A stretch of 51,566 bases of DNA, taken from contig VAWN01000034.1 of NCBI GenBank assembly GCA_005885555.1, forward strand, positions 1-51,566, given 5' to 3'. Of the stretch, positions 1 through 7,479 are shown one piece after another. The position numbers and the translations under genes were made by a program. The stretch is from Actinomycetota bacterium. GTDB taxonomy: Bacteria > Actinomycetota > Actinomycetes > Mycobacteriales > Micromonosporaceae. A model generated the notes under the pieces. It saw only the letters and a program-made list of their open reading frames with translations. It had not been told where the DNA came from and did no database searches. The first letter of the stretch is position 1, and the number at the start of each line of letters is the position of its first letter.

Positions 1-1
1 G

Positions 2-319
2 GAAGCGGCGCGGATGGACGGCGGTACCGAGCTGACCATCTTCCGCCGGGTGGTGCTGCCGATCGGCTGGCCGGCCATCGCGTCGCTGGCCATCTACCAG
101 TTCATGTGGGTCTGGAACGACCTGCTCGTGGCGCTGGTCTTCGCGGTACCGCCGCACGAGCCGATCACGTATGCGCTGAGCCAGCAGATGCGTACCTTCT
201 CCACGAACATCGACGTGATCGGCCCCGGCGCGTTCCTGTCGATGGTGGTACCGCTGGGCGTCTTCTTCGCCCTGCAGCGCTACTTCGTCCAGGGAGTACT
301 CGCGGGTTCGGTCAAGTAG
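2..319 (+). CDS. ABC transporter permease (sugar type), C-terminal part
   Basis: This is the 3' end of a gene that starts before the window; the reading frame is open from base 2. The first residues are EAARMDGG, which matches the EAA loop (EAA---G) by which MalG/MsmG-type permeases contact their ATPase. Two or three hydrophobic segments follow (around SLAIYQFMWVWNDLLVALVF and the last 25 residues), with the WNDLL motif typical of the carbohydrate permease family. The short tail ending VQGVLAGSVK is the usual C-terminus of MalG-like subunits. The role is inner-membrane sugar uptake with a second permease and a binding protein, presumably encoded upstream. The substrate cannot be told from this fragment. 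Confidence 0.9.
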   Translation, partial: EAARMDGGTELTIFRRVVLPIGWPAIASLAIYQFMWVWNDLLVALVFAVPPHEPITYALSQQMRTFSTNIDVIGPGAFLSMVVPLGVFFALQRYFVQGVLAGSVK

Positions 320-404
320 CGGGCGGAACCGGGTACCCCCGGCGGTCGTCGAACCGGCATGCGACGGACCGGAACCTTGGACCGGCGCATACCGCACTGA
401 CGGC

Positions 405-920
405 TCAGCTGCGGACGATCCGCTGCGCGCGAGCGGCGGCCACCTCGTCGCGGGTGACCACGACCAGCGTCAGTCCGCCGGCATGCAGCCGGTCGAGGAC
501 GTCGAGGACCGCCGCGGCGCCGGCCGCGTCGAGATCGGCGGTCGGTTCCTCGCACAGCAGCAGGTCCGGCCGGTTCACCAGCGCGCGGGCGATGGTGACC
601 AGGCGCCGCTGCGCGGCGGACAACGCCCGCGGCAGGACCCTGGCGCGCTGCCCGAGGCCGACCGAGTCCAGCGCGGCCACCGCGCGCTGCGCGCGCTCGG
701 CCCGGGGTACGCCGTGGTAGCGCAGCCCGAGGACGACGTTCTCGGCGAGCGTGCGGTGCGGGATCAGGTGGTAGGTCCGGAACACCAGTCCGGTACCCGG
801 CCGGTCGCGCGACGCCGCCAGTTCCCGCAACCGGTACCGGTCGGGCGGATCGACAACGGCCACGTGCTCGCCCTCGTGTACCGCGAGAGCGGGCGGAACC
901 TCCAGGACCGTGGTGAGCAT
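405..920 (-). CDS. Degenerate ABC-type ATPase-like protein lacking a P-loop
   Basis: A 171-residue protein with the frame of a MacB/LolD-type ABC ATPase but with key residues lost. At the Walker A position it reads VVDPPDRYRL instead of GPSGSGKST. The Q-loop region is VFRTYHLIP, with R where Q is expected. The signature is LSAAQ rather than LSGGQ. Walker B is LLLCEEPT, and the H-switch histidine is replaced by arginine (VVVTRDE). The D-loop-like ADLD survives. The family is normally about 220 residues. I chose ATG at 920, preceded by GAGG on the minus strand; an ORF open to 1019 lacks a better start. No permease partner is adjacent. ATP hydrolysis looks impossible, so it may be a decaying gene or a non-catalytic protein. 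Confidence 0.7.
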   Translation of the reverse strand: MLTTVLEVPPALAVHEGEHVAVVDPPDRYRLRELAASRDRPGTGLVFRTYHLIPHRTLAENVVLGLRYHGVPRAERAQRAVAALDSVGLGQRARVLPRALSAAQRRLVTIARALVNRPDLLLCEEPTADLDAAGAAAVLDVLDRLHAGGLTLVVVTRDEVAAARAQRIVRS

Positions 921-1002
921 TGCCTCGACCTTAACGGCGGATCCGGTACCGCGGGTGTCGTGCGGGCCGCCGCTGAACAATTGTGCACAATCACGCCGTG
1001 CG

Positions 1003-1037
1003 GTCGGGCGGGCCGTCACAGTAACGGCCCGCCCGAC
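1003..1037 (-). terminator. Hairpin terminator of the secreted-protein gene
   Basis: A perfect 14-bp stem (1003-1016 with 1024-1037, arm GTCGGGCGGGCCGT) and a 7-base loop lie 7 bases past the stop codon of the minus-strand gene ending at 1044. There is no T tract, as is common for intrinsic terminators in high-GC actinobacteria. Confidence 0.7.
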
Positions 1038-1043
1038 GGTCAG

Positions 1044-2687
1044 CTAGCAGGGGTTGTGGTTGAGCACGTTACGGAAGTTGTTGATCCGGTTGACCGGGGT
1101 ACCCGTGGGGCCGGGGTAGGTCAGCGTCAGCAGCGGCCCGAACTCGGCCGTCGAGTTGCCGCCGAACGTCTCCTTGGTACCCGGGATGTTCGCCCCGCCG
1201 AGCTGCCAGTTGCAGCCGAAGGGACCGTTGCGCGTGGTGTAGAACGGGTAGAACTGCGCGCCCGGCGGCGGGTTCACGCAGTTGGCGCCCGTGGTGCGGT
1301 TGCACGGCGGGAAGCGCGGGTCGATCGAGTCGGCCGCCTCGATCCGGGGCAGGTCAGCCTCGAACCCGACGCGCTGGAACTGGCCGGACCCACCGAACCG
1401 CGGGCTGCTGAACAGGATGGACCTCGGGTGCAGCATGGCGTCCATGCTGGATGTCGTCGAGCCGGGCCAGACCTTCTGGTACGGCGGACCGTCGAAGTCC
1501 TCGTCGCCGCCGAAGCAGCCACCGATCTGCACCCGGGTGCTGCTCGCCGGGCTGAAGCACGCGACGTCGTCGCCGTCGACGCCGCTCCGGTCCTCGGGTC
1601 CCGGCGTGGTGCACTTGCCACCCTCGCTGGCCACCGCGGCGCAGTACTCGAAGTGGCCGATCTCGTCGGAGAACGCCACGTTGTAGGAGTGGGCCGCCCA
1701 CGGTACCCGGGTGTGCTCGCTGGACGACGAGTACATCGGGTGGAAGGCGTACGGCCGGCTGCTGCAGGTGGCCGCGGTCGGGTTGAAGATGACCTGGCCG
1801 AACTGGTTGGCCACGCTGGCCGTCATCGAGCCGTGCTGCCCGGAGGACAGGTCGACGATGTCCACCCGGAAGCCCTCACTCGTGTCGTGCATCTTGACGA
1901 TGAGGTCGTCGCCGGAGTTCATGAACAGGTCGGTCGCCGGATTCGGGGTGAACGTGGCGTTCGTCGACAGCAACGGGTCCGCCGGCGCGTGCGACTTGCC
2001 GTTCTTGGTGATGAACGCGAAGTTCACCGGCTCGATCCCGGCCTTGGCCAGGCAGTCGGCGTTGTTGTTGACGCCGTGGTTCTGGTCGAGCGACAGGCTG
2101 TCGACGTTGAGCGCCGCGCACCACTTCGTCGCGTCGCAGGAGGTACCGGGCGGCCACGCGACCCAGCCCGGCGGGTAGAACTGCATTTCCATGAACGCGG
2201 TGCCGGGGTGCTTGCCGATGTAGTGCGCGTCGTTCGGGTCGGCGGCGTCGAAGATGTTGGCGTCGGTGTCCGGCGCGCAGGTCTTGGTGGACTCCGGTGC
2301 CGACTCGGTGTCGCACATCGCCATGCCGAACCAGAACGCGACATGCAGCTGGAAGTTGAAGGTACCGCCCGTGCCCTGCTGGTTCGGCAGGCGCGGCGGG
2401 TCCTTGGGCAGGCGCAGGAAGTAGGTGTTGTCGTTTCCTGCACCCGGCCGGTTGTCGTAGAAGAGCGTGGCCGGCTCGTCGTGGCCGACGTACACGTCCT
2501 CGCCGAACACCTGCTCGCTGTCGTGCACCTCGGTACATAAGGTGCGGCTGCTGGCGCAGTTGATGTGCATCTTCGCCTGCGGCGGCGCCGCGGTACCGGA
2601 CTGTGCTCCCGCGAGCGGTGCCATCGCCGCGGCGATTGCCGCGGCCGAAGCCACCGCCAGCCAGCGACGTGTGACGGGTAACCGCAT
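1044..2687 (-). CDS. Secreted protein of unknown family (547 aa)
   Basis: The start is ATG at 2687 because an excellent ribosome site (GGAGGAG) lies 4 bases upstream; the longer open frame has no such site. Residues 1-32 form a Sec signal peptide (MRLPVTRR, then an Ala-rich core ending in APLAGAQ). The mature part has many cysteines in spaced pairs (for example INCASSRTLC, CDTESAPESTKTC), as in disulfide-bonded extracellular proteins. It is rich in Asn, Asp, Gly and aromatic residues, with no transmembrane tail or sortase motif. I do not recognise a catalytic motif. Similar long secreted proteins of unknown function occur in streptomycetes, but I cannot name the family. It is monocistronic, with a hairpin behind it. 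Confidence 0.85.
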   Translation of the reverse strand: MRLPVTRRWLAVASAAAIAAAMAPLAGAQSGTAAPPQAKMHINCASSRTLCTEVHDSEQVFGEDVYVGHDEPATLFYDNRPGAGNDNTYFLRLPKDPPRLPNQQGTGGTFNFQLHVAFWFGMAMCDTESAPESTKTCAPDTDANIFDAADPNDAHYIGKHPGTAFMEMQFYPPGWVAWPPGTSCDATKWCAALNVDSLSLDQNHGVNNNADCLAKAGIEPVNFAFITKNGKSHAPADPLLSTNATFTPNPATDLFMNSGDDLIVKMHDTSEGFRVDIVDLSSGQHGSMTASVANQFGQVIFNPTAATCSSRPYAFHPMYSSSSEHTRVPWAAHSYNVAFSDEIGHFEYCAAVASEGGKCTTPGPEDRSGVDGDDVACFSPASSTRVQIGGCFGGDEDFDGPPYQKVWPGSTTSSMDAMLHPRSILFSSPRFGGSGQFQRVGFEADLPRIEAADSIDPRFPPCNRTTGANCVNPPPGAQFYPFYTTRNGPFGCNWQLGGANIPGTKETFGGNSTAEFGPLLTLTYPGPTGTPVNRINNFRNVLNHNPC

Positions 2688-2976
2688 AAGCTCCTCCGAT
2701 GTGTTCCCGAACCGTCCTCGTTGGCAATTCAGGGAGCGATCAGCCCCCTTCAAGAACAGCATCGTCGGAGTAAGGGCAGTGAGATAGATCAATCTCGTAA
2801 CGGTGGGATCGCCAAGGGTCATGGCGAGGGTCGCGCAAAGGGATCACTGCGCTATCCGCACACTCCGGTATAAGCCGCGAACCACCCAATCAGTACCCGG
2901 GTGACTGCGCGGCAGCGCCGCCCCGGGCGGCGTCAGGCGCGGCACCCAGGGCGGCTGCTCCGGAGGTTCCCCGGGG

Positions 2977-3417
2977 CTATGCCGCTAGTGGCTCCTCTTC
3001 CTCGACGCCGGACAGGGCGCCGGCCTGCATCATGGTGCCGGCGGCGAACGTGTACGCCCGCGCCCAGGCCGCCTCGTAGGCCGGCGACCAGGCGGCGCCC
3101 GCGAACTCCTGCAGGGTGGCCAGCAGTGCCGAGCCGACCGCCGCGTAGTGCCCGAGCGAGACGCCGTACAACTCGTGGCGGCGCCCCATGGAGTTGAGCG
3201 CGGGCAGCAGGTTCTCGGGTTGGTCGAAGTGCGTGACGAGCGCGATGACCGCGTTGAGAAGCCGTTCCCGCTGGGTCTCCATGGCCGCCGGGAACATCGA
3301 CCGCACCTCGGGGTGCTCGGTGAACAGGCGCTGGTAGAACGCCGCGATCAACTGATCCGCGACCGGTGCGACGAGGTCCAGGCTCTCCTTGAGAAGCCGC
3401 TGATCCTGACTGGCCAT
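2977..3417 (-). CDS. Single-domain globin (haemoglobin-like)
   Basis: A 146-residue protein of the flavohaemoglobin/Vitreoscilla globin family without the FAD/NAD reductase domain. FYQRLFTEHPEVRSMFP covers the B-C-CD corner with the conserved Phe. The proximal haem ligand is the His in GRRHELYGV, followed by the Y-x-x-V pattern of this family. TLQEFAGAAWSPAYEAAWARAY matches the G-H helices. The ATG at 3417 has GAGGGG 3 bases upstream. Expected roles are oxygen binding or nitric-oxide detoxification in the cytosol with a separate reductase. The acidic C-terminus (VEEEEPLAA) is an extension. The 238-base upstream region carries two inverted repeats that could be operators. Confidence 0.9.
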   Translation of the reverse strand: MASQDQRLLKESLDLVAPVADQLIAAFYQRLFTEHPEVRSMFPAAMETQRERLLNAVIALVTHFDQPENLLPALNSMGRRHELYGVSLGHYAAVGSALLATLQEFAGAAWSPAYEAAWARAYTFAAGTMMQAGALSGVEEEEPLAA

Positions 3418-3458
3418 CTTCCCCTCCCGGTGCCGGTTAGGTTCGCCGGTTACGAGTA

Positions 3459-3513
3459 ACGAGCGTCCGGTGTCTGCCGGTAGCGCTCGTCACGTTGAGA
3501 ATATTGATCAATA
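3459..3513. promoter_or_regulatory. Candidate operator region upstream of the globin gene
   Basis: Two symmetric elements sit between the globin start (3417) and the divergent gene at 3656. One is an inverted repeat, ACGAGCG (3459-3465) with CGCTCGT (3484-3490). The other is a perfect 12-bp palindrome, TATTGATCAATA, at 3502-3513 in an AT-rich patch. The patch contrasts sharply with the GC-rich surroundings. The regulator is unknown; it is not a clean FNR or NsrR site. Confidence 0.4.
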
Positions 3514-3655
3514 CTGATCGTCACAACGAGCCCGGGAGACCTTGGCACCAAACGGCTTTGATTGCTTTCTGCAGGTTGCAGATCAGGCTTGCCGCCGCGG
3601 GTACGCTCAGGGCCAGGCGATCGGGTACCGGGCAGGACGAACTGGGGAGCCGGCG

Positions 3656-4363
3656 ATGCACTCCGACGCCCTCGTGGTGGTCGTGGCGATAGGCAGTGCC
3701 GCGTGCGCCATGCTCGTCGGGCTGGCCTTCGCGAGTTGGCTCGCCAGCCGTGCCCGACCGGGAGAGGCGGAACCGGTACCGCCGGCCGTCACACTGCCGC
3801 CGTCGGTGGCCGACGGCGTCACCGCGAAGCAGCTTCCGGTACTGGCGCAGGAGTTGTCGGCGCACGCGCACAGCGCGGCCGCGCAGGCGGCCCGGGCGAG
3901 GGCGGCGCTCGCGGCGGCCCGCACGGCGCTGACCGCGGCCGAGACGGCCCGCGCCCGTGCCGAGGCCCAGTTCGACGCGGTGCACGCCGCGCACCTCGCG
4001 GTGCTGCGGACGGCACCGCCGCAGGACCCGCAGACCGAGGAACGGCAGCGCCAGGTGTCCCGCGCCGCGCTGGACGCCTACCGGCGCGGGGAACTGTCCG
4101 TCGAGGCGCTGCGCAACGTCTTCGGCCACGCCGACCCCAGTCCGGAGCGGGAACAGCGCGAGCGCGAGGCCGACCGGCTGGCACTGGCGGAAAGCCAGGC
4201 GCGGCGGGCGTTCCAGCACGCGGTCGCCGCCGCCCGGATGGCCCGCGAGGAACTGCACATCGCGGAGGTCGCCGAGGCGGCGGTGCGGCAGGAGGCGGCC
4301 GAGGCCGCCATCGATGCCCAGGACGCGGCACTGGCCGTCCGCAGCCGACGCCGGCGCCGCTAA
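3656..4363 (+). CDS. Membrane-anchored coiled-coil protein, function unknown
   Basis: A 235-residue protein starting at ATG 3656 with GGGGAG 6 bases upstream. Residues 3-30 form one transmembrane helix ([21 protein letters not shown]). The rest is almost wholly alanine-, glutamate- and arginine-rich helix with heptad character (about 75-125 and 165-225), interrupted by a short segment with [15 protein letters not shown]. The C-terminus is five arginines (residues RSRRRRR). It probably projects into the cytoplasm as a long coiled coil. It ends with a 4-base convergent overlap with RNase Z. I do not recognise a family. Confidence 0.8.
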   Translation: MHSDALVVVVAIGSAACAMLVGLAFASWLASRARPGEAEPVPPAVTLPPSVADGVTAKQLPVLAQELSAHAHSAAAQAARARAALAAARTALTAAETARARAEAQFDAVHAAHLAVLRTAPPQDPQTEERQRQVSRAALDAYRRGELSVEALRNVFGHADPSPEREQREREADRLALAESQARRAFQHAVAAARMAREELHIAEVAEAAVRQEAAEAAIDAQDAALAVRSRRRRR

Positions 4364-5262
4364 CGCCTTATCGGTACCCGCATCAGGTCCTCGGCCAGCA
4401 CCAGAACTCCGGCGAAGTGGCGGCGGGCCTGCGCGGCGAAGGCGGCCGGATCCGGGTACCGCTGGGAGAAGTGCGTGAGCACCAGCGTGCGTACCCGGCA
4501 CTCGGCGGCCACCCGACCGGCCTGCCCGGCGGTCAGGTGCCCGTACCGCCACGCGAGATCGGCGTCCTCGTCCAGGAACGTGGACTCGATGACCAGCAGG
4601 TCCGCGCCGTCGGCGAGCGCGTAGACGGCGGGACAGAGCCGGGTGTCCATGACGAACGCGAAGCGCTGCCCGCGGCGTACCTCGCTGACCTGCTCGACGG
4701 TGACGGTACGCCCGTCGACGTCCAGTACCCCGTCGCGTTGCAGCCGGCCGACCGCCGGCCCGGCGATGCCGTACCGGGCCAGCAGATCCGGCAGCATCCG
4801 GCGGCCGTCCGGCTCGACCAGCCGGTACCCGAACGCGTCGATCGCATGCACCAGCCGCGCCGCTTCCAGCGTGGCGGTACCGACGGCGGCGACCTCGCCG
4901 TCCGCGTCGATCGGCCACTCGTGCAGCTGCGCCGTCTCGTGGAACGCGCACGCGTGGCGCAGCCGGTCGAAGTACCCGCGACCGGAGGCCGGGTAGTAGG
5001 CGTGCACCGGATGCGGTACCCGGTCCAGGGACAGCCGCTGCACCACCCCGGGTACCCCCAGGCAGTGGTCGCCGTGGAAGTGGCTCAGGCAGATCCGGGT
5101 CACGTCGGTGGCGCTGACACCGGCCTGCAGCATCTGCCGCTGGGCGCCCTCACCCGGGTCGAACAGCAGGCCCTCACCGTCCCAGCGCAGGAGGTATCCG
5201 TTATGTCCGCGGGTGCGGGTCGGTACCTGGCTCGCGGTTCCGAGCACCACCAGCTCACGCAC
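4360..5262 (-). CDS. rnz: Ribonuclease Z (tRNA 3' endonuclease)
   Basis: A 300-residue metallo-beta-lactamase-fold nuclease that trims the 3' trailer of pre-tRNA in the cytoplasm. The zinc-binding signature SHFHGDH is at residues 60-66. Further ligands are in the VMDTRLC segment (Asp) and the C-terminal LTHFSQRY (His). The N-terminal [19 protein letters not shown] is the standard family opening. Length matches bacterial RNase Z (about 300-310). The start is GTG at 5262; the ribosome site is weak. It is divergent from the membrane-protein gene at 5334 and overlaps the preceding plus-strand gene tail by 4 bases. Confidence 0.95.
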   Translation of the reverse strand: MRELVVLGTASQVPTRTRGHNGYLLRWDGEGLLFDPGEGAQRQMLQAGVSATDVTRICLSHFHGDHCLGVPGVVQRLSLDRVPHPVHAYYPASGRGYFDRLRHACAFHETAQLHEWPIDADGEVAAVGTATLEAARLVHAIDAFGYRLVEPDGRRMLPDLLARYGIAGPAVGRLQRDGVLDVDGRTVTVEQVSEVRRGQRFAFVMDTRLCPAVYALADGADLLVIESTFLDEDADLAWRYGHLTAGQAGRVAAECRVRTLVLTHFSQRYPDPAAFAAQARRHFAGVLVLAEDLMRVPIRR

Positions 5263-5333
5263 CGGAATAGACCGCCACCGGCCGGTTGGAGCGCGGGATG
5301 CGCGGGAACTCCACGACTGGAAGGGAGAACCTC

Positions 5334-6080
5334 ATGAATGCCACGCTGATCATTATTCTCGTCATCGCGGCCGTGGTGGTCGTGGCACTGGTTGTGGCCG
5401 CGGTGACCGCCAGCCGGCGCCGGGCGCTGCGGGAACGGTTCGGTCCCGAGTACGACCGGGTGGTGGCGGACAAGGACAGCAAGCGCGCCGCCGAACGGGA
5501 ACTGCGCGACCGCGAACGCCGCCACGCCGAGCTCGAACTCAAGCCGCTGTCGCCCGAGTCGAAGGCGCGGTACGCCGAGGAGTGGACGCGGGTACAGGCG
5601 CAGTTCGTGGACGCGCCGGAGGATGCGGTACGGGCCGGCGACGCGCTGGTGACCCGGCTGCTCGGCGAGATCGGGTACCCGACGGACAACTACGACGACC
5701 AGCTCGCCACCCTTTCCGTGGAGCACGCCACCACGCTCGGCCACTACCGGGACGCGCACGACATCTTCCTGCGCGCCGACCAGGGCGAGGCGAGCACCGA
5801 ACAGCTGCGCCAGGCGCTGGTGCACTACCGGGCGCTGTTCGCCGAGCTGATCGGCGACGAGCCGGTGCCGCCGGTTGCCGGCGAGCAGGGCCGGCCGGCG
5901 ACCGACGACGTCCGGGCCGCGGAGGAGCCGACGGCCGCGGAGCCGACAGCCGCGGAGGAGCCCGAGCCGGCCCCGCCGCGCGAGACAGCCCCGCCGCGCG
6001 AGACAGCCCCGCCGCGCGAGACGGCCTCGCCGGACGGCCGCGCCAACCGCGGCACCCCCCAACAGTCCGACGTCCGGTAA
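5334..6080 (+). CDS. Membrane protein with FVD-type helical domain (paralogue 1)
   Basis: A 248-residue protein starting at ATG 5334 (GAAGGGAG upstream). Residues 4-27 are a transmembrane helix (IIILVIAAVVVVALVVAAV), followed by a basic stop-transfer RRR and a charged helix. Residues about 80-180 are a helical domain containing EEWTRVQAQFVDAPEDAV, then a Tyr/His-rich helix and the LVHYRALFAEL ending. The tail is low complexity, with three copies of the hexapeptide PPRETA encoded by an 18-bp tandem repeat. The next gene, 12 bases on, encodes a second copy of the core domain, so the two are probably co-transcribed. Similar unnamed proteins are widespread in actinobacteria, but the function is unknown to me. 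Confidence 0.88.
   Translation: MNATLIIILVIAAVVVVALVVAAVTASRRRALRERFGPEYDRVVADKDSKRAAERELRDRERRHAELELKPLSPESKARYAEEWTRVQAQFVDAPEDAVRAGDALVTRLLGEIGYPTDNYDDQLATLSVEHATTLGHYRDAHDIFLRADQGEASTEQLRQALVHYRALFAELIGDEPVPPVAGEQGRPATDDVRAAEEPTAAEPTAAEEPEPAPPRETAPPRETAPPRETASPDGRANRGTPQQSDVR
5973..6026 (+). repeat. 18-bp tandem repeat x3, in frame (PPRETA)
   Basis: Units 5973-5990, 5991-6008 and 6009-6026 differ by one base. The unit length is a multiple of three, so copy-number change would keep the frame. Confidence 0.9.
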
Positions 6081-6092
6081 GGAGGCTTGGCC

Positions 6093-7088
6093 ATGCGCGT
6101 TGAACCCGAACACCGCCGCGACGAGATACCGAGCGAACCGCCCGGCCCGGTCGCCATGCAGGAAGGAACGGACCGGCTGGCCGGCGAAGCGCCCGACGAC
6201 GAGGCTGCGCTCGCGGACGTCGACGCCGGCGAGTTTCCGCCGGAGCCCGGCGGGGAGCGCGCTTCGCGTCCCGAACCGGGTACCGAAACCGGTCATGCCA
6301 CCGAGGACCCGTGGCTGCGCAGCGAGAACTCGCCCGCCGACGAGGTCAGCGTCGGGGAACCGGCGGGCGATGAACCGGCCGTGGGCGTCGCGTCGGTACC
6401 GTCGCCCGGCGAGGTGACATCGCCGCAGGACGAGCGCGAGGCGGAACCCGGCCCGGCCGCGGAGGCCCCTGCCGGGGCGGCCGGGCCCGCCGCGGCGGCC
6501 CCTGCCGGGGCGCCGGCGTTCGGGTTCCCGTCCGGGGACGGCGCCGCTGCCCGCGACGAGGCGGCGATCCGTGACACGGCGGCGGCCCGGGAAGCCGCCG
6601 CGGAGCGGGACGAGACGGCGAAGCGGGACGAGACCGGGGAGCCCGACCGGCCGAGCGACACCGACCTCATGACCGAGGCGGCGACCGGCACCGGCCAGGA
6701 GGTCGGGGACACCGGACGGGCCGCCGACGAGGCCGCGCGAGGCGCCGACGAGACCGGTCCGGCCGAGGAGGCGGCGGCCGGACCGGACGAGCTGGCGCCC
6801 GGGGAGGTACCCGTCGCGGCGGGCGCCGCCCTGTGGGAGGCCGAGACCATCGACGAGTACCGCGACCGCTGGCAGCAGCTGCAGCTACGGTTCGTCGACG
6901 ATCCCCGGCAGGCCACCGAGCAGGCCCAGGCACTGGTCGGCGACGTGTGCCAGGGGCTGACGGATGCGCTGGACCGGCACCGCAGCGAGCTGGACCGGTG
7001 GCGCGGCGCCCAGCTGGACGACACCGAGGAACTGCGGATGGCCGTTCGCCGGTACCGCGACCTGCTCGATCGGATACTTGGACTGTGA
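6093..7088 (+). CDS. Acidic low-complexity protein with FVD-type helical domain (paralogue 2)
   Basis: A 331-residue protein; ATG at 6093 has GGAGG 7 bases upstream (an in-frame TTG at 6087 is less likely). Residues 1 to about 245 are disordered, very rich in Glu, Ala, Gly, Pro and Asp, with Ala/Asp/Glu repeats such as DEAAIRDTAAAREAAAERDE. The last 80 residues form a folded domain (YRDRWQQLQLRFVDDPRQA, then LRMAVRRYRDLLDRI) that aligns with the domain of the preceding membrane protein. There is no transmembrane segment, so the pair could be a membrane-bound and a soluble version of one module. It is followed by the DUF3140 gene after only 6 bases. Confidence 0.88.
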   Translation: MRVEPEHRRDEIPSEPPGPVAMQEGTDRLAGEAPDDEAALADVDAGEFPPEPGGERASRPEPGTETGHATEDPWLRSENSPADEVSVGEPAGDEPAVGVASVPSPGEVTSPQDEREAEPGPAAEAPAGAAGPAAAAPAGAPAFGFPSGDGAAARDEAAIRDTAAAREAAAERDETAKRDETGEPDRPSDTDLMTEAATGTGQEVGDTGRAADEAARGADETGPAEEAAAGPDELAPGEVPVAAGAALWEAETIDEYRDRWQQLQLRFVDDPRQATEQAQALVGDVCQGLTDALDRHRSELDRWRGAQLDDTEELRMAVRRYRDLLDRILGL

Positions 7089-7094
7089 TGACCC

Positions 7095-7457
7095 ATGGCT
7101 GATACGGACACCGAGGTCGCCGAGGTGTGGGAGGACTTCCACGCCCTGGTCAACATGACCTCGCCGGAGCTGCGCGACTGGCTGGTCAACACGCCCGACG
7201 GCGTGGACACCTACGCCCCCGAGCCGGACTTGGACGTGCACGCGCTGGGGCTGCGGGTGTTGCAGCTGCTCAGCAAGCGCCGCACCGATCTGACATCGTC
7301 GGACGTGGACCTGATGCGCGAGGTCGCCGACCTCATCCACAGCCGGCTGCGCAACCCTCCGGAGGCCGACGTCAACGACGAGCCGTGGCGGGACACCCTG
7401 CTGACGCTGGGGCACGACCCGACCCGTGCCGACTCGCCGCGCGGCCCGGACGTGTGA
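7095..7457 (+). CDS. DUF3140 family protein
   Basis: A 120-residue acidic protein whose opening (VWEDFHALVNMTSPELRDWL) and central segment LMREVADLIHSRL are those of DUF3140, an actinobacterial family without an established function. A DNA-binding role is sometimes suggested in annotations but is not proven. It lies 6 bases after the preceding gene, with an overlapping-style arrangement suggesting the same transcript, and converges with the disrupted MFS gene whose stop is at 7480. Confidence 0.88.
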   Translation: MADTDTEVAEVWEDFHALVNMTSPELRDWLVNTPDGVDTYAPEPDLDVHALGLRVLQLLSKRRTDLTSSDVDLMREVADLIHSRLRNPPEADVNDEPWRDTLLTLGHDPTRADSPRGPDV

Positions 7458-7479
7458 GCGGTACCGAACCGGCCGGCGC

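Noticed and set aside
483-2540. 685-codon plus-strand open frame
   Set aside because: It runs antisense through the degenerate ATPase and the secreted protein, which has a signal peptide and an excellent ribosome site. The plus translation is Arg/Gly/Val low complexity, typical of a high-GC shadow.
3521-4951. 476-codon minus-strand open frame over the coiled-coil and RNase Z genes
   Set aside because: Arg/Gly/Ala-rich shadow; the true genes on both strands have motifs and ribosome sites.
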